A DNA stretch of 64,000 nt from an uncultured Flavobacteriaceae bacterium (GTDB lineage Bacteria > Bacteroidota > Bacteroidia > Flavobacteriales > Flavobacteriaceae): assembly GCA_947500435.1 (NCBI GenBank), contig CANMRV010000006.1, forward strand, positions 1-64,000, written 5' to 3'. The notes under the pieces were generated by a model. It had not been told where the DNA came from and searched no databases. It was given only the letters and a program-made list of their open reading frames with translations. A program made the translations under genes and the position numbers. Below are positions 9,356 through 18,210 of the stretch, in pieces; positions within the stretch are counted from its first letter, which is position 1, and each line of letters starts with the position of its first letter.

Positions 9356-10588
9356 ATGAAAGAATTACTAAAAGCATACGAAAACAAACAACCCGAAATC
9401 GTTTTTAACTGGAAAGACCCTGAGACTGAAGCCGAAGGTTGGACAGTCATAAACTCCCTTCGTGGAGGTGCTGCAGGTGGAGGAACCCGCATGCGTGAAG
9501 GGTTGGATATGAACGAAGTACTGTCTCTGGCAAAGACGATGGAGGTTAAATTCACGGTATCAGGTCCTCCAATTGGTGGCGCCAAATCAGGAATCAATTT
9601 TAACCCAAACGACCCAAGAAAAAAGGGAGTTTTAGAACGATGGTATCATGCCGTTGCTCCGCTCCTAAAAAGCTACTACGGTACTGGTGGTGATTTAAAT
9701 GTTGATGAGATTCATGAAGTTATTCCCATAACAGAAGATGCTGGTGTCTGGCATCCGCAGGAAGGGGTTTTTAATGGTCATTTCAAACCTACAGAAGCCG
9801 ATAAAATCAATCGTATTGGTCAACTCAGGATGGGAGTGATAAAGGCTATCGAAACCGATAAATTTTCTCCCGGAGTAGGCAGAAAATACACCATAGCTGA
9901 TATGATTACGGGTTATGGAGTAGCAGAAGCTGTGCGCCACTACTATGATATTTATGGCGGAAATGTAGTGGGTAAAAAAGCGGTAGTACAAGGTTTTGGA
10001 AATGTAGGTAGCGCGGCAGCATATTATTTGGCACAGATGGGTGCTAAGGTTGTTGGAATTATCGACAGGGCTGGCGGAGTTATTAATGAAGAAGGTTTTT
10101 CCTTTGAGGAGATTCAACAGTTTTTCTTGAACAAGAAAGGAAATAGTTTGATGGCCGATGCCAATCAGTTGATTCCTTTTGAGGAAATAAATGAGCGTAT
10201 TTGGAACTTACCAACCGAAATTTTTGTTCCTTGTGCCGCGTCCCGATTAATCACTAAGGAACAGATTGCCCAAATGATTGATACAGGTTTAGAGGTGATT
10301 TCCTGTGGGGCTAACGTGCCTTTCGCAGATAAGGAAATCTTTTTTGGACCGATCATGGAATACACTGATGGGAGAGTGAGCCTTATTCCAGATTTCGTAA
10401 GTAACTGTGGAATGGCTAGGGTTTTTGCTTACTTTATGGAAAAAAGAGTAGGAATTGACGACGAATTGATATTTAAAGACACTTCAGATACTATTAGAAA
10501 AGCAATTTTAAATATCTTTAAGCAAAATCCTTCGAAAACCAAATTATGTTCCACCGGATTTGAAATCGCCTTGAAGCAACTAATATAA
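9356..10588 (+). CDS. Glu/Leu/Phe/Val dehydrogenase family protein
   Basis: An oxidative deaminase interconverting an amino acid and its 2-oxoacid with NAD(P). The 410-residue protein has the dimerisation/catalytic domain with PIGGAKSGI, whose Lys is the family's catalytic lysine, and GGDLNVDE. A Rossmann domain follows with VVQGFGNVGSAAA. Glutamate is a plausible substrate given gltBD nearby, but leucine or another branched amino acid is not excluded by what I see. The nhaD gene starts 12 bases after the stop, which suggests cotranscription. Confidence 0.9.
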   Translation: MKELLKAYENKQPEIVFNWKDPETEAEGWTVINSLRGGAAGGGTRMREGLDMNEVLSLAKTMEVKFTVSGPPIGGAKSGINFNPNDPRKKGVLERWYHAVAPLLKSYYGTGGDLNVDEIHEVIPITEDAGVWHPQEGVFNGHFKPTEADKINRIGQLRMGVIKAIETDKFSPGVGRKYTIADMITGYGVAEAVRHYYDIYGGNVVGKKAVVQGFGNVGSAAAYYLAQMGAKVVGIIDRAGGVINEEGFSFEEIQQFFLNKKGNSLMADANQLIPFEEINERIWNLPTEIFVPCAASRLITKEQIAQMIDTGLEVISCGANVPFADKEIFFGPIMEYTDGRVSLIPDFVSNCGMARVFAYFMEKRVGIDDELIFKDTSDTIRKAILNIFKQNPSKTKLCSTGFEIALKQLI

Positions 10589-10600
10589 ACCAACCACTAT

Positions 10601-11995
10601 ATGGAATCAGCAATTATACTCGTATTCGTTCTCGGTTATTTAGCGATAACCCTTGAGCACAATTTAAAAATCGACAAACTTATACCAGCCTTGGTTATGA
10701 TGGCTATTTGTTGGGCTTTAATCGCTTTAGGTATCGATGGTTTCACAACTTGGTTTGATTCAGGGGCACATGCCTTGGTAGATAATTTTGCAGGGATGGG
10801 GCACGAGGATAAACTTCATCTAATGGAAGAAACCTTGCTGCATCACTTGGGAAAGACCGCGGAGATTTTGGTTTTCCTCTTAGGGGCAATGACAATAGTC
10901 GAAATCATTGATTATTTCGATGGATTTGCCACAATCAAAGGTTTTGTAAAGACGAAGAGTAAAAGTAAAATTTTGTGGATATTCTGTATCCTTGCTTTCA
11001 TTCTATCTGCAATTATTGATAATCTTACCGCAACGATTGTACTGATTTCCATATTGCAGAAGATTGTAAAAGAGCGTGATGTTCGAATCTGGTATGCAGG
11101 CTTAATAATTATTGCCGCTAATGCGGGAGGTGCATGGTCGCCTATCGGTGATGTAACTACTACCATGCTTTGGATTGGTAATAAGGTAACAACCATAAAA
11201 TTGATTAGTTATCTATTGATTCCTTCATTGATATGTATGTTGGTTCCTGCTTTTATTGCTTCCTTTTTGCCAGCTTTTAAAGGAAATTTAGAGCTATCTG
11301 GAGAGGATGACAAACCAGCGGGAAAACTGAGCGCTAGAATGTTATACCTAGGTTTAGGTGCGATTGTTTTTGTACCCATTTTTAAAACGGTTACACATTT
11401 ACCTCCATATGTGGGTATGATGCTTTCTCTGGGTGTTGTAGCGACATTTGCTGAAATCTACAGTAAGAGCAAATTCAATATCAGTAGTGTGAGTGATGAT
11501 GATGGTGAGCATATGTCAGCACATCATAGCCCAGTTCATAGTTCTCTTTCTAAAATCGAATTGCCCAGTATTCTTTTTTTCTTAGGAATTCTTATGGCCG
11601 TAGCTGCACTAGAATCATTAGGTCAACTCTTCGGCTTTGCCACATGGTTGCAAGATTCAACTCCGATGTTAAGTACCGAAATGGCAGGCACACGTGTTTC
11701 TGATTTAGTAGTGCTTTTATTAGGTGTAGGTTCTGCCGTTATTGACAATGTTCCGTTGGTTGCAGCGAGCTTAGGAATGTTCTCTGAAGCACTGGATGAC
11801 CAACTATGGCATTTCATCGCTTATTCAGCTGGAACCGGCGGGAGTATGTTGATTATCGGTTCTGCTGCAGGGGTTGTTGCCATGGGTATGGAAAAGATTG
11901 ATTTCTTCTGGTATTTAAAGAAGATTACATGGCTGGCCGCGATCGGATTTTTGGCAGGTGCAGTTACCTTTATTTTATTGCGACAATTTATATAA
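10601..11995 (+). CDS. nhaD: Na+/H+ antiporter, NhaD family
   Basis: A secondary transporter expelling Na+ (or Li+) in exchange for protons at the inner membrane. The 464-residue protein has about 12 hydrophobic segments with the NhaD/ArsB-like repeats: AIIDNLTATIVLI in the first half and GSAVIDNVPLVAA in the second. The buried Asp-Asn pairs in these motifs are typical of the ion-transporter superfamily. NANAGGAWSPIGD-like sequence (IAANAGGAWSPIGD) follows the first motif. A His-rich cytoplasmic loop (HMSAHHSPVH, near residue 305) separates the halves. It sits 12 bases after the dehydrogenase gene, fitting a salt-adapted organism. Confidence 0.93.
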   Translation: MESAIILVFVLGYLAITLEHNLKIDKLIPALVMMAICWALIALGIDGFTTWFDSGAHALVDNFAGMGHEDKLHLMEETLLHHLGKTAEILVFLLGAMTIVEIIDYFDGFATIKGFVKTKSKSKILWIFCILAFILSAIIDNLTATIVLISILQKIVKERDVRIWYAGLIIIAANAGGAWSPIGDVTTTMLWIGNKVTTIKLISYLLIPSLICMLVPAFIASFLPAFKGNLELSGEDDKPAGKLSARMLYLGLGAIVFVPIFKTVTHLPPYVGMMLSLGVVATFAEIYSKSKFNISSVSDDDGEHMSAHHSPVHSSLSKIELPSILFFLGILMAVAALESLGQLFGFATWLQDSTPMLSTEMAGTRVSDLVVLLLGVGSAVIDNVPLVAASLGMFSEALDDQLWHFIAYSAGTGGSMLIIGSAAGVVAMGMEKIDFFWYLKKITWLAAIGFLAGAVTFILLRQFI

Positions 11996-12056
11996 ATCGT
12001 ATACTTTTATCGATAAACTACCGTTATAAGGGCAACTATACACATTAAAGAATTCT

Positions 12057-12749
12057 ATGCTATTATTCCAAGACCTTGCGCAGGACCCTGAAATGGGTGA
12101 TGTGCTCTCCGAAGAAAAAACACTCTCAGTAATTGATTTGATATTTAATGGTGGTACGGGTAGTGTGGTTATCATATCTGTCCTGTTCATTATGTTATTC
12201 GTAGCATTATATATCTATTTTGAGCGAATTTTTGCTATCAAAGCAGCCTCAAAAATCGATAGTAACTTCATGAACCAAATACGAGACCACGTTAGTGGTG
12301 GTAAGTTAGACGCTGCGAAGATGTTATGCGCACAAACAGATTCTCCTGTGGCTAGATTGACAGAAAAAGGTATTTCCCGAATCGGAAAACCTTTAGATGA
12401 TATCAACACCGCAATCGAAAATGCGGGTACTCTTGAAGTTTATAAGCTGGAAAAAAACGTTAGTATTTTGGCAACTGTAGCAGGTGCTGCTCCTATGATT
12501 GGTTTTCTAGGAACCGTAATTGGTATGATTTTAGCGTTCCATGAGATGGCCACCAGTGGTGGTCAAGCAGAAATGGGGTCATTAGCATCAGGTATTTATA
12601 CCGCAATGACGACAACTGTTGCAGGTTTGATTGTTGGTATTATAGCTTATATCGGATATAATCACCTGGTGAATAGAACCGATAAGGTGGTACATAAGAT
12701 GGAAGCCAATGCAGTTGATTTCTTAGATCTTTTGAACGAACCACTATAA
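12057..12749 (+). CDS. exbB: ExbB/TolQ-type proton channel protein
   Basis: A subunit of the proton-driven motor that energises TonB- or TolA-type transducers. The 230 residues contain three hydrophobic segments: one after residue 38, and two in the second half flanking APMIGFLGTVIGMI and TTTVAGLIVGIIAYI, the most conserved MotA/TolQ/ExbB regions. The ExbD-like gene starts 9 bases downstream, and the TonB/TolA-like gene follows. Whether the complex serves TonB uptake or Tol-type envelope maintenance is not resolved by sequence alone. Confidence 0.92.
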   Translation: MLLFQDLAQDPEMGDVLSEEKTLSVIDLIFNGGTGSVVIISVLFIMLFVALYIYFERIFAIKAASKIDSNFMNQIRDHVSGGKLDAAKMLCAQTDSPVARLTEKGISRIGKPLDDINTAIENAGTLEVYKLEKNVSILATVAGAAPMIGFLGTVIGMILAFHEMATSGGQAEMGSLASGIYTAMTTTVAGLIVGIIAYIGYNHLVNRTDKVVHKMEANAVDFLDLLNEPL

Positions 12750-12758
12750 GCTGGTATT

Positions 12759-13145
12759 ATGAAGTTAAAAGGAAGAAATAAAGTGAGTCCTGACTTTAGC
12801 ATGTCTTCAATGACGGATATCGTATTCCTGTTATTGATATTTTTCATGCTAACTGCGAATTCACCTAATGCGTTAGATTTACTTTTGCCGAAAGCAAAAG
12901 GGAAGTCTACCAACACCCAAAATGTATCTGTAAGCATAGATAAGAACTTACAGTATTTTGTGAACAGCGAAAGAATTAACGGAGACTATATAGAAATTGA
13001 ATTAAAAAAGGCACTAGAAGGACAAGATAAACCCACAATTATTCTGAGGGCAGAAGAAAGCGTAGCCATCAAAGAGGCGGTAAACGTTATGGATATTGCC
13101 AACAGAAACAATTACAAAGTTATTTTGGCTGTGCGACCTAACTAA
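12759..13145 (+). CDS. exbD: ExbD/TolR-type transport protein
   Basis: The partner of ExbB in the proton channel. The 128-residue protein has one N-terminal membrane helix. The motif SMTDIVFLLLIFFM contains the membrane Asp that carries protons in this family. The rest is a periplasmic domain ending ANRNNYKVILAV, characteristic of ExbD/TolR. It is 9 bases after exbB and 162 bases before the TonB/TolA-like gene. Only one ExbD copy is present in this cluster. Confidence 0.93.
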   Translation: MKLKGRNKVSPDFSMSSMTDIVFLLLIFFMLTANSPNALDLLLPKAKGKSTNTQNVSVSIDKNLQYFVNSERINGDYIEIELKKALEGQDKPTIILRAEESVAIKEAVNVMDIANRNNYKVILAVRPN

Positions 13146-13307
13146 TGCCAACTCAGCATTAAAATAATGCACATAATTAGTTTCTTTTTCGCTCATATTT
13201 CTCCAAAAAAGATAACCATAGCATCGACTATGCTGATATTTTTTGTATCATCTGAACAAAAAATAATTCAAATTAGTAATGCGAGATTTTAAAACTGAAT
13301 TGGCATC

Positions 13308-14255
13308 ATGTCATTCTTAGACACGAGACACAAGAAAAAATCTTTTACACTCACAACACTGCTGTTGAGTGTACTCCTGCTTGTATTATTCTATATAGGC
13401 CTTACCTACATGGACCCACCTGAAGAAAATGGGATTTCCGTTAATTTCGGAACTACTGATTTTGGAAAAGGGCAAGTTCAGCCAAAAGAAAAAATTCGCT
13501 CAGAACCTTTAGATACACCCCCAGTTGAACCTACAAAGCAAGAAGAGGTTGTTGAGGAAATGGTAGAGGAAGAAGTTGTAGAAGAAGAGCCTGAAAAAGT
13601 AGTCGAAAAGGAAGCTCCTTCAGAAAAGGTGTTGACTAGGGAAAGTGAGGAAGCCATAAAAATCAAGCAAGCTAAAGAGGCTAAGAAAAGAGCTGAAGAT
13701 GCTGCTAAGGCAGAGCAGAAAAGAAAGGAAGATGCTGTAAAGCGAGAGAAAGCCAAAGCAGCTAAAATTGCACAGCAAAAGAAGGATGCCGAAGAGAAAG
13801 CCAGAAAAGAACAGGAAGCCAAAAAGAAGAAGTTAGATGAGATGATGGGCGGATTGAATAAGTCCGACGGAACGGCATCTGGTTCAGAAGGAGATGATGA
13901 CCGAGCAGGAGATAAAGGACAACCAGGAGGAGATCCATATGCTACGAGTTATTATGGTAGTCCCGGATCAGGAAGTGGCACCGGTGGTTATGGACTCAAC
14001 GGACGGTCTTTAGTTCGCAAAGGTAAAGTGCCACAAGAATGTAATCAAGCAGGTAGAGTAGTGGTCAAAATCGTTGTTGATAGAAACGGAAATGTGATAA
14101 GTGCTACCCCCGGAGTAAAAGGAACAACAAATAATGACCCGTGTTTACTAGATCCGGCTAAGAAAACCGCATTTAAGCATAAATGGAACTTAGATTCCAA
14201 CGCGCCTAGTTCTCAAGTAGGTTTTGTAGTTGTGAATTTCAAGTTAGGAGAGTGA
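13308..14255 (+). CDS. TonB/TolA-like energy transducer with long charged coiled coil
   Basis: This protein is predicted to be an inner-membrane-anchored, periplasm-spanning transducer driven by ExbB/ExbD. The 315 residues contain a cytoplasmic KKKSF stretch, one membrane helix (about 15-35), and a Pro/Glu-rich region with runs of Glu-Val. A Lys/Ala/Glu coiled coil follows (about 115-175, TolA-like), then a Gly/Ser/Asp-rich linker. The C-terminal domain (about 225-315) has GRVVVKIVVDRNGNV, typical of TonB C-termini. It overlaps folC by 4 bases (GTGA). The coiled coil makes TolA-like function as plausible as TonB. Confidence 0.85.
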   Translation: MSFLDTRHKKKSFTLTTLLLSVLLLVLFYIGLTYMDPPEENGISVNFGTTDFGKGQVQPKEKIRSEPLDTPPVEPTKQEEVVEEMVEEEVVEEEPEKVVEKEAPSEKVLTRESEEAIKIKQAKEAKKRAEDAAKAEQKRKEDAVKREKAKAAKIAQQKKDAEEKARKEQEAKKKKLDEMMGGLNKSDGTASGSEGDDDRAGDKGQPGGDPYATSYYGSPGSGSGTGGYGLNGRSLVRKGKVPQECNQAGRVVVKIVVDRNGNVISATPGVKGTTNNDPCLLDPAKKTAFKHKWNLDSNAPSSQVGFVVVNFKLGE

Positions 14256-15463
14256 CCTACAAAGAGACTTTAGAGTGGATGTTCGCGCAACTTCCTATGT
14301 ATCAAAAACTGGGAAAAGATGCACTCAATCACAAGCTCGATAAAATACTTCTGTTTTCAGAACATTTAGGCAATCCAGAGAAAAAATTCAAAAGCATTCA
14401 CGTTGCAGGAACCAATGGTAAAGGTTCTAGTAGTCATATGCTTGCTTCTATTTTACAGGAAACGGGTTATAAGGTTGGATTATATACATCACCTCATTTA
14501 AAGGATTTTCGAGAGCGTATTCGAATCAACGGTAAAACAGTTGGTAAGAAATTCGTTGTAGATTTTATTTCAAAAAATGAATCGTTTTTTGAGGATAATA
14601 AACTCTCATTTTTCGAAATGACCGTCGGGATGGCCTTCGATTATTTCGCTAAGAAGAATGTAGACATCGCTATTATAGAAGTAGGGTTAGGAGGTCGATT
14701 TGATTCTACCAATATCATAGCCCCGGAAGTTTCTCTGATTACTAACATTGGTTTGGACCATACGGATATTCTTGGTGATACCTTGAGTAAAATCGCTTAC
14801 GAGAAAGCGGGTATCATAAAAGAAAATGTTCCCATTGTAGTAAGTGAACACCAAATAGAAATTTCCAAAGTATTTAAAGACGTTGCCAAATCGAAAAATT
14901 CAAAGTTGATTTTCGCCAGTGAAACAGAACAAGTTGAATTTGAAACCTCTCTACTAGGAAACTATCAATTGAAGAATATTAAGGGTGTTGTCGCTACTTT
15001 AAAGGAATTAGATGGATTTGATGTTAGAAAAAAGCACATCAAAACAGGACTTAAAAAAGTAGTGAAGAATACAGGTCTCTTAGGAAGATGGCAAATTCTG
15101 GAAAAACAACCGAAAATAGTTTGTGATACTGCACATAATAGGGAAGGATTGACATTGGTTTTGGAGCAAATCGAGCAACAAAAGTTTGATAAATTGCATA
15201 TTGTTCTGGGCTTTGTGAAGGATAAAAATTTGGAAGCAGTTCTTCCGCTATTTCCAAAGAGTGCTGTCTATTATTTCTGCGAACCAAATATTCAAAGAAG
15301 ATTAGATGCTGATTTATTGAAGGATGAAGCGATTAAATTAGGTTTAAAAGGGAAAGTTTATAATTCGGTAAAGAAGGCCAAAAAAGCTGCAGAAAAGAAT
15401 GCTTCAAAATCGGATTTCATCTTTATTGGAGGAAGTAATTTTGTGGTGGCTGAGGTGGTTTAA
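14252..15463 (+). CDS. folC: Bifunctional folylpolyglutamate/dihydrofolate synthase
   Basis: A Mur-ligase family enzyme adding glutamate to dihydropteroate and to folates. The 403-residue length is normal. The P-loop is GTNGKGSSSH (about residue 50). IIEVGLGGRFDSTN, LITNIGLDHTDILG and YEKAGIIKE are hallmark FolC segments. KIVCDTAHNREG is in the C-terminal domain. The start is GTG at 14252, overlapping the stop of the TonB/TolA-like gene, so translation is probably coupled. FolA and ThyA, which use the product pool, are at 45.4 and 50.8 kb. Confidence 0.95.
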   Translation: MTYKETLEWMFAQLPMYQKLGKDALNHKLDKILLFSEHLGNPEKKFKSIHVAGTNGKGSSSHMLASILQETGYKVGLYTSPHLKDFRERIRINGKTVGKKFVVDFISKNESFFEDNKLSFFEMTVGMAFDYFAKKNVDIAIIEVGLGGRFDSTNIIAPEVSLITNIGLDHTDILGDTLSKIAYEKAGIIKENVPIVVSEHQIEISKVFKDVAKSKNSKLIFASETEQVEFETSLLGNYQLKNIKGVVATLKELDGFDVRKKHIKTGLKKVVKNTGLLGRWQILEKQPKIVCDTAHNREGLTLVLEQIEQQKFDKLHIVLGFVKDKNLEAVLPLFPKSAVYYFCEPNIQRRLDADLLKDEAIKLGLKGKVYNSVKKAKKAAEKNASKSDFIFIGGSNFVVAEVV

Positions 15464-15481
15464 TTTTTTCTTTCTTTTTCT

Positions 15482-15511
15482 TTTGGAGTAACTAAAACTA
15501 TTCTATATTTG
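15482..15511 (+). promoter_or_regulatory. Promoter of tRNA-Val(TAC)
   Basis: A TTTG box (15482-15485), an 18-base spacer and TATATTTG (15504-15511) fit the Bacteroidota -33/-7 consensus. The tRNA begins 13 bases later. Confidence 0.65.
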
Positions 15512-15524
15512 CAATCCCTTTTTA

Positions 15525-15599
15525 GGGCTCTTAGCTCAGTTGGTTCAGAGCACCTGCCTTACAAGCAGGGGGTCACTGGTTCGAATCCAGTAGGGCCCA
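15525..15599 (+). tRNA. tRNA-Val (anticodon TAC)
   Basis: A cloverleaf can be folded: acceptor GGGCTCT with AGGGCCC, D arm TTAGCTCAGTTGG, anticodon stem CCTGC/GCAGG around loop CTTACAA (anticodon TAC at 15560-15562), and T arm GGTTCGAATCC. The discriminator is A; the 3' CCA is not encoded. It reads GTA and other GTN valine codons. Confidence 0.95.
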
Positions 15600-15601
15600 C
15601 A

Positions 15602-15634
15602 AAAAAAGCTTCCGATTTATAGGAAGCTTTTTTC
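15602..15634. terminator. Bidirectional terminator between tRNA-Val and the hydroxyacid dehydrogenase
   Basis: A perfect 12-base stem, AAAAAAGCTTCC and GGAAGCTTTTTT, with an 8-base loop has T-runs on both strands. It can end tRNA transcription (plus) and the five-gene operon (minus), whose last stop codon is at 15649. Confidence 0.85.
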
Positions 15635-15648
15635 ATTTAATCAAGTTC

Positions 15649-16818
15649 TTATTGTTTCCGAGCCAAATGCCTTGGAAAATCCTGAACATCTTCGCAGCAA
15701 ATTTGCTCCATTACTTGCTTTAATTGCATTTTTAAGAGGGAAATAGTATGGTCACCACCTTTATTTCCTAGTGCAGATACGCCGTACATAAAGGAACGGC
15801 CCATAAAGGTGAATTTAGCTCCACTGGCGATGGTTCTAGCGATATCCGGCCCAGAACGCATGCCACTATCCATCATTACTGTTATTTGATCTCTGTAAGC
15901 TTTGGCAATTCGGGTAAGCGGTTTTATGGTCGATTCTCCAGCGTCAAGCTGTCTACCGCCGTGGTTTGATACGATGACACCATCTAAGCCCAAAGAAATT
16001 GCCTTTTCAACGTCTGTCTCGGTCGCAACTCCTTTAAGAACTAACTTTCCTTTCCATAAATCTCGGATGGGTTTTATACGTTCTTCATTCAATCTTCCAG
16101 AGAAAGTATAGTCCATGAATTTGCCCAATTGCCTCAAATCTAAATTTTTGGGCATATAAGGTTTTAAAGTTTCGAAATTTGGTTGTCCATATTTTAAGGT
16201 TTGCATTGCCCACTTCGGTTTGCCAAGAACCTGAAGCAGATTATTTAAAGACATGCTGGGGGGCATTGCAAGGCCGTTTCTAATGTCTCTCGGGCGAAAA
16301 CCAAAGGTTGGAACGTCTGATAAAATAACTAATACAGGACATTCAGCCGCTTCTGCTCTTTTGATAATATCATCACGTAAATGCGCTTCTTTCGGATGAT
16401 ATAATTGAAACCAGGCTCTACCCTCCGTGATTTCTGAAATTCGCTCGATGCTACTCGTGCTGACAGTACTTAATATAAAAGGAATATTATGTTCAAAAGC
16501 GGCTTTTGCTAGAATTTCTGGGGAGTTGGGCCACATCATACCCTGTAGCCCAACGGGAGCAATCCCAAATGGAGCGTCATAAGTATGGCCAAAGAGTTTG
16601 GTCGCTAATTTTGATTCCGTATGTTGATTCAGATAGTAGGGTAGGAGTTCGACCTCTCTAATTTGAGCTGTGTTCTTGTGCAGATTAATATCTTCATTAC
16701 AACCACCATCTAAATATTCAAATGCGAATTTTGGGATTCTGCTTTTCGCTTTTTCCCGCAAATCCTCAATCGAAGGATATCTACTATCAAATTTGATTTC
16801 TTTTTTACTTTTGCTCAT
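15649..16818 (-). CDS. FMN-dependent 2-hydroxyacid dehydrogenase/oxidase (LldD/glycolate oxidase family)
   Basis: This family oxidises (S)-2-hydroxyacids such as L-lactate or glycolate to 2-oxoacids using FMN. The 389 residues form one TIM barrel: FEYLDGG near the start, GIAPVGLQGMMW, LVLKGVATETD, SNHGGRQLD with the catalytic His286 and binding Arg289, then MDSGMRSG and FMGRSFMYG for the FMN phosphate. No signal peptide is visible, so it is cytoplasmic or inner-face associated. It is the last gene of the five-gene operon, 9 bases after the cytochrome-LRR gene. That link suggests electrons may go to the membrane haem protein, or that the hydroxyacid is the pathway product; both are inference. 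Confidence 0.9.
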   Translation of the reverse strand: MSKSKKEIKFDSRYPSIEDLREKAKSRIPKFAFEYLDGGCNEDINLHKNTAQIREVELLPYYLNQHTESKLATKLFGHTYDAPFGIAPVGLQGMMWPNSPEILAKAAFEHNIPFILSTVSTSSIERISEITEGRAWFQLYHPKEAHLRDDIIKRAEAAECPVLVILSDVPTFGFRPRDIRNGLAMPPSMSLNNLLQVLGKPKWAMQTLKYGQPNFETLKPYMPKNLDLRQLGKFMDYTFSGRLNEERIKPIRDLWKGKLVLKGVATETDVEKAISLGLDGVIVSNHGGRQLDAGESTIKPLTRIAKAYRDQITVMMDSGMRSGPDIARTIASGAKFTFMGRSFMYGVSALGNKGGDHTISLLKMQLKQVMEQICCEDVQDFPRHLARKQ

Positions 16819-16827
16819 ATGGCTTAA

Positions 16828-18201
16828 TTAACCTTCACCTATGATTACCTGAAGTTCTTCTTTACTTTCTTCTAATGATTTGGCATCAGCGGCCGTAACT
16901 TTTGTTCCCCATAGGTATACTCTTTTCAAGCCTTCCATTTTTTCTAAATCGGGCAGACATGCATTGGTAACCCCTGTTCCGTATAGATTTAGTGCTTCCA
17001 AGTGTTTTAAATTTGCAATGGTTGCGACACCCTTATCAGATATGGAAGTCTTTTCCAATTGCAGTCTCGTAATATTCTCAAATTGAGAGATTATTGAAAG
17101 ACCTTCATCCGTAACATTCGTTCTTGCCAGTGATAACCAAGTAATATGCTTTGCCGCTGGTTCAAGGCTTTTTAATTGTTCTTGGGATAATTCTTTTCCT
17201 GAAAATTTTACATCTAAAAGTGGGTTTTCTCCGCCTAAAACATTGACTGTAAAACCACTCTGCTCCAATGCCATAATTTGAACACTATCTAAAGGAGCAA
17301 TATTTACCATTTCATAATAGGGACGGGGATTGGTGTCAAGGTTATACCGGCGCATTAAGGTTGGTTTTACACTCTCTGCTACTTCAATATCACTGACTAG
17401 ACCTTCGGGGGATGCCCCTTGTTCTATCCACCATTCTACAATTTTGATTTCATCATAGGTCAATGGGTCACCTACTGGGGGCATAAATTTTATATTTTTC
17501 TGTGGAAGTGTTATCCGCCTAAACAGTTCACTTTCTTCAATATTACTGGCTAAAAAAGCAGGTCCACCGTCACCGCCAACCAACATAGAGTCAATAGAAG
17601 CCATATTCAAACCTCCGCGCCTAACATCATTATTATGGCACGCAAAACACTTTTGTTCAAAAATGGGCATTACCAAATCATTATATACTTTAACAGAATC
17701 GGCTTTCGAAAGGTCTGTCGTTTGTATCTTTTCATCCAACATCATATTCCGAATTCCTTCAGGGGCATATTCGAATAAATATTCTTCTCCATGAGTTAGG
17801 TTTCCTCCTAAATGTCCTTCAATGGCTATAAGTGTAATTAGAAAAATGTTGGCGCCTTGATGAACGAGGTTGGAGTATTTCTCTGCATTTTTCTTTACCC
17901 ACCATCCTGCAAAAGATAAGATTACGATTGCTATACCAATCCATCGGTGTAGAAATAAATCATCTTCGAAATACAAACCTGTTTCACCGAGCCACCATCC
18001 GCAGAAAGCAGCGAAAGCACCACCGATTCCACCTAAAAGCCAAGCATAACTGATTAAGTTACTCAGTTTTTCGTTCTTACGAAAACGTTGATACCATTCC
18101 ATCAAAACACCCAAAATCAAAAACCCAATAGGGAGATGGACAAAAAGAGGATGGAAACGACCTATAAAATTCGTAAAATCAAAGGCTAGGAATAGATTCA
18201 T
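16828..18201 (-). CDS. Membrane cytochrome-type protein: DUF2231-like helices, haem c site, leucine-rich repeats
   Basis: Residues 1-135 contain about four hydrophobic helices resembling the DUF2231 cytochrome-associated membrane domain (HPLFVHLPIGFLILG and three more). CFACH at 185-189 is a covalent haem c site inside a Planctomycete-type cytochrome segment, with downstream FMPPVGDPLTYDEI resembling that family's Met-containing region. Residues from about 335 carry leucine-rich repeats (ITWLSLARTNVTDEGL, ITRLQLEKTSISDKGV). It should sit in the inner membrane with haem and repeats in the periplasm. Neighbours are 9 bases away on both sides. Electron transfer is inferred from the haem motif; the LRR target is unknown. 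Confidence 0.85.
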   Translation of the reverse strand: MNLFLAFDFTNFIGRFHPLFVHLPIGFLILGVLMEWYQRFRKNEKLSNLISYAWLLGGIGGAFAAFCGWWLGETGLYFEDDLFLHRWIGIAIVILSFAGWWVKKNAEKYSNLVHQGANIFLITLIAIEGHLGGNLTHGEEYLFEYAPEGIRNMMLDEKIQTTDLSKADSVKVYNDLVMPIFEQKCFACHNNDVRRGGLNMASIDSMLVGGDGGPAFLASNIEESELFRRITLPQKNIKFMPPVGDPLTYDEIKIVEWWIEQGASPEGLVSDIEVAESVKPTLMRRYNLDTNPRPYYEMVNIAPLDSVQIMALEQSGFTVNVLGGENPLLDVKFSGKELSQEQLKSLEPAAKHITWLSLARTNVTDEGLSIISQFENITRLQLEKTSISDKGVATIANLKHLEALNLYGTGVTNACLPDLEKMEGLKRVYLWGTKVTAADAKSLEESKEELQVIIGEG

Positions 18202-18210
18202 TTTTGGTAA

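Noticed and set aside
13215-13242. Hairpin AGCAT/ATGCT followed by Ts after exbD
   Set aside because: The stem is only five bases with alternative pairings (CATAG/CTATG); too weak to call a terminator, and exbB/exbD/TonB-like genes should stay together.
13478-13822. A 114-residue minus-strand frame across the TonB/TolA-like gene
   Set aside because: It is the complement of the Lys/Glu/Ala coiled-coil region; Ser/Ala/Phe-rich output is an artefact of that composition.
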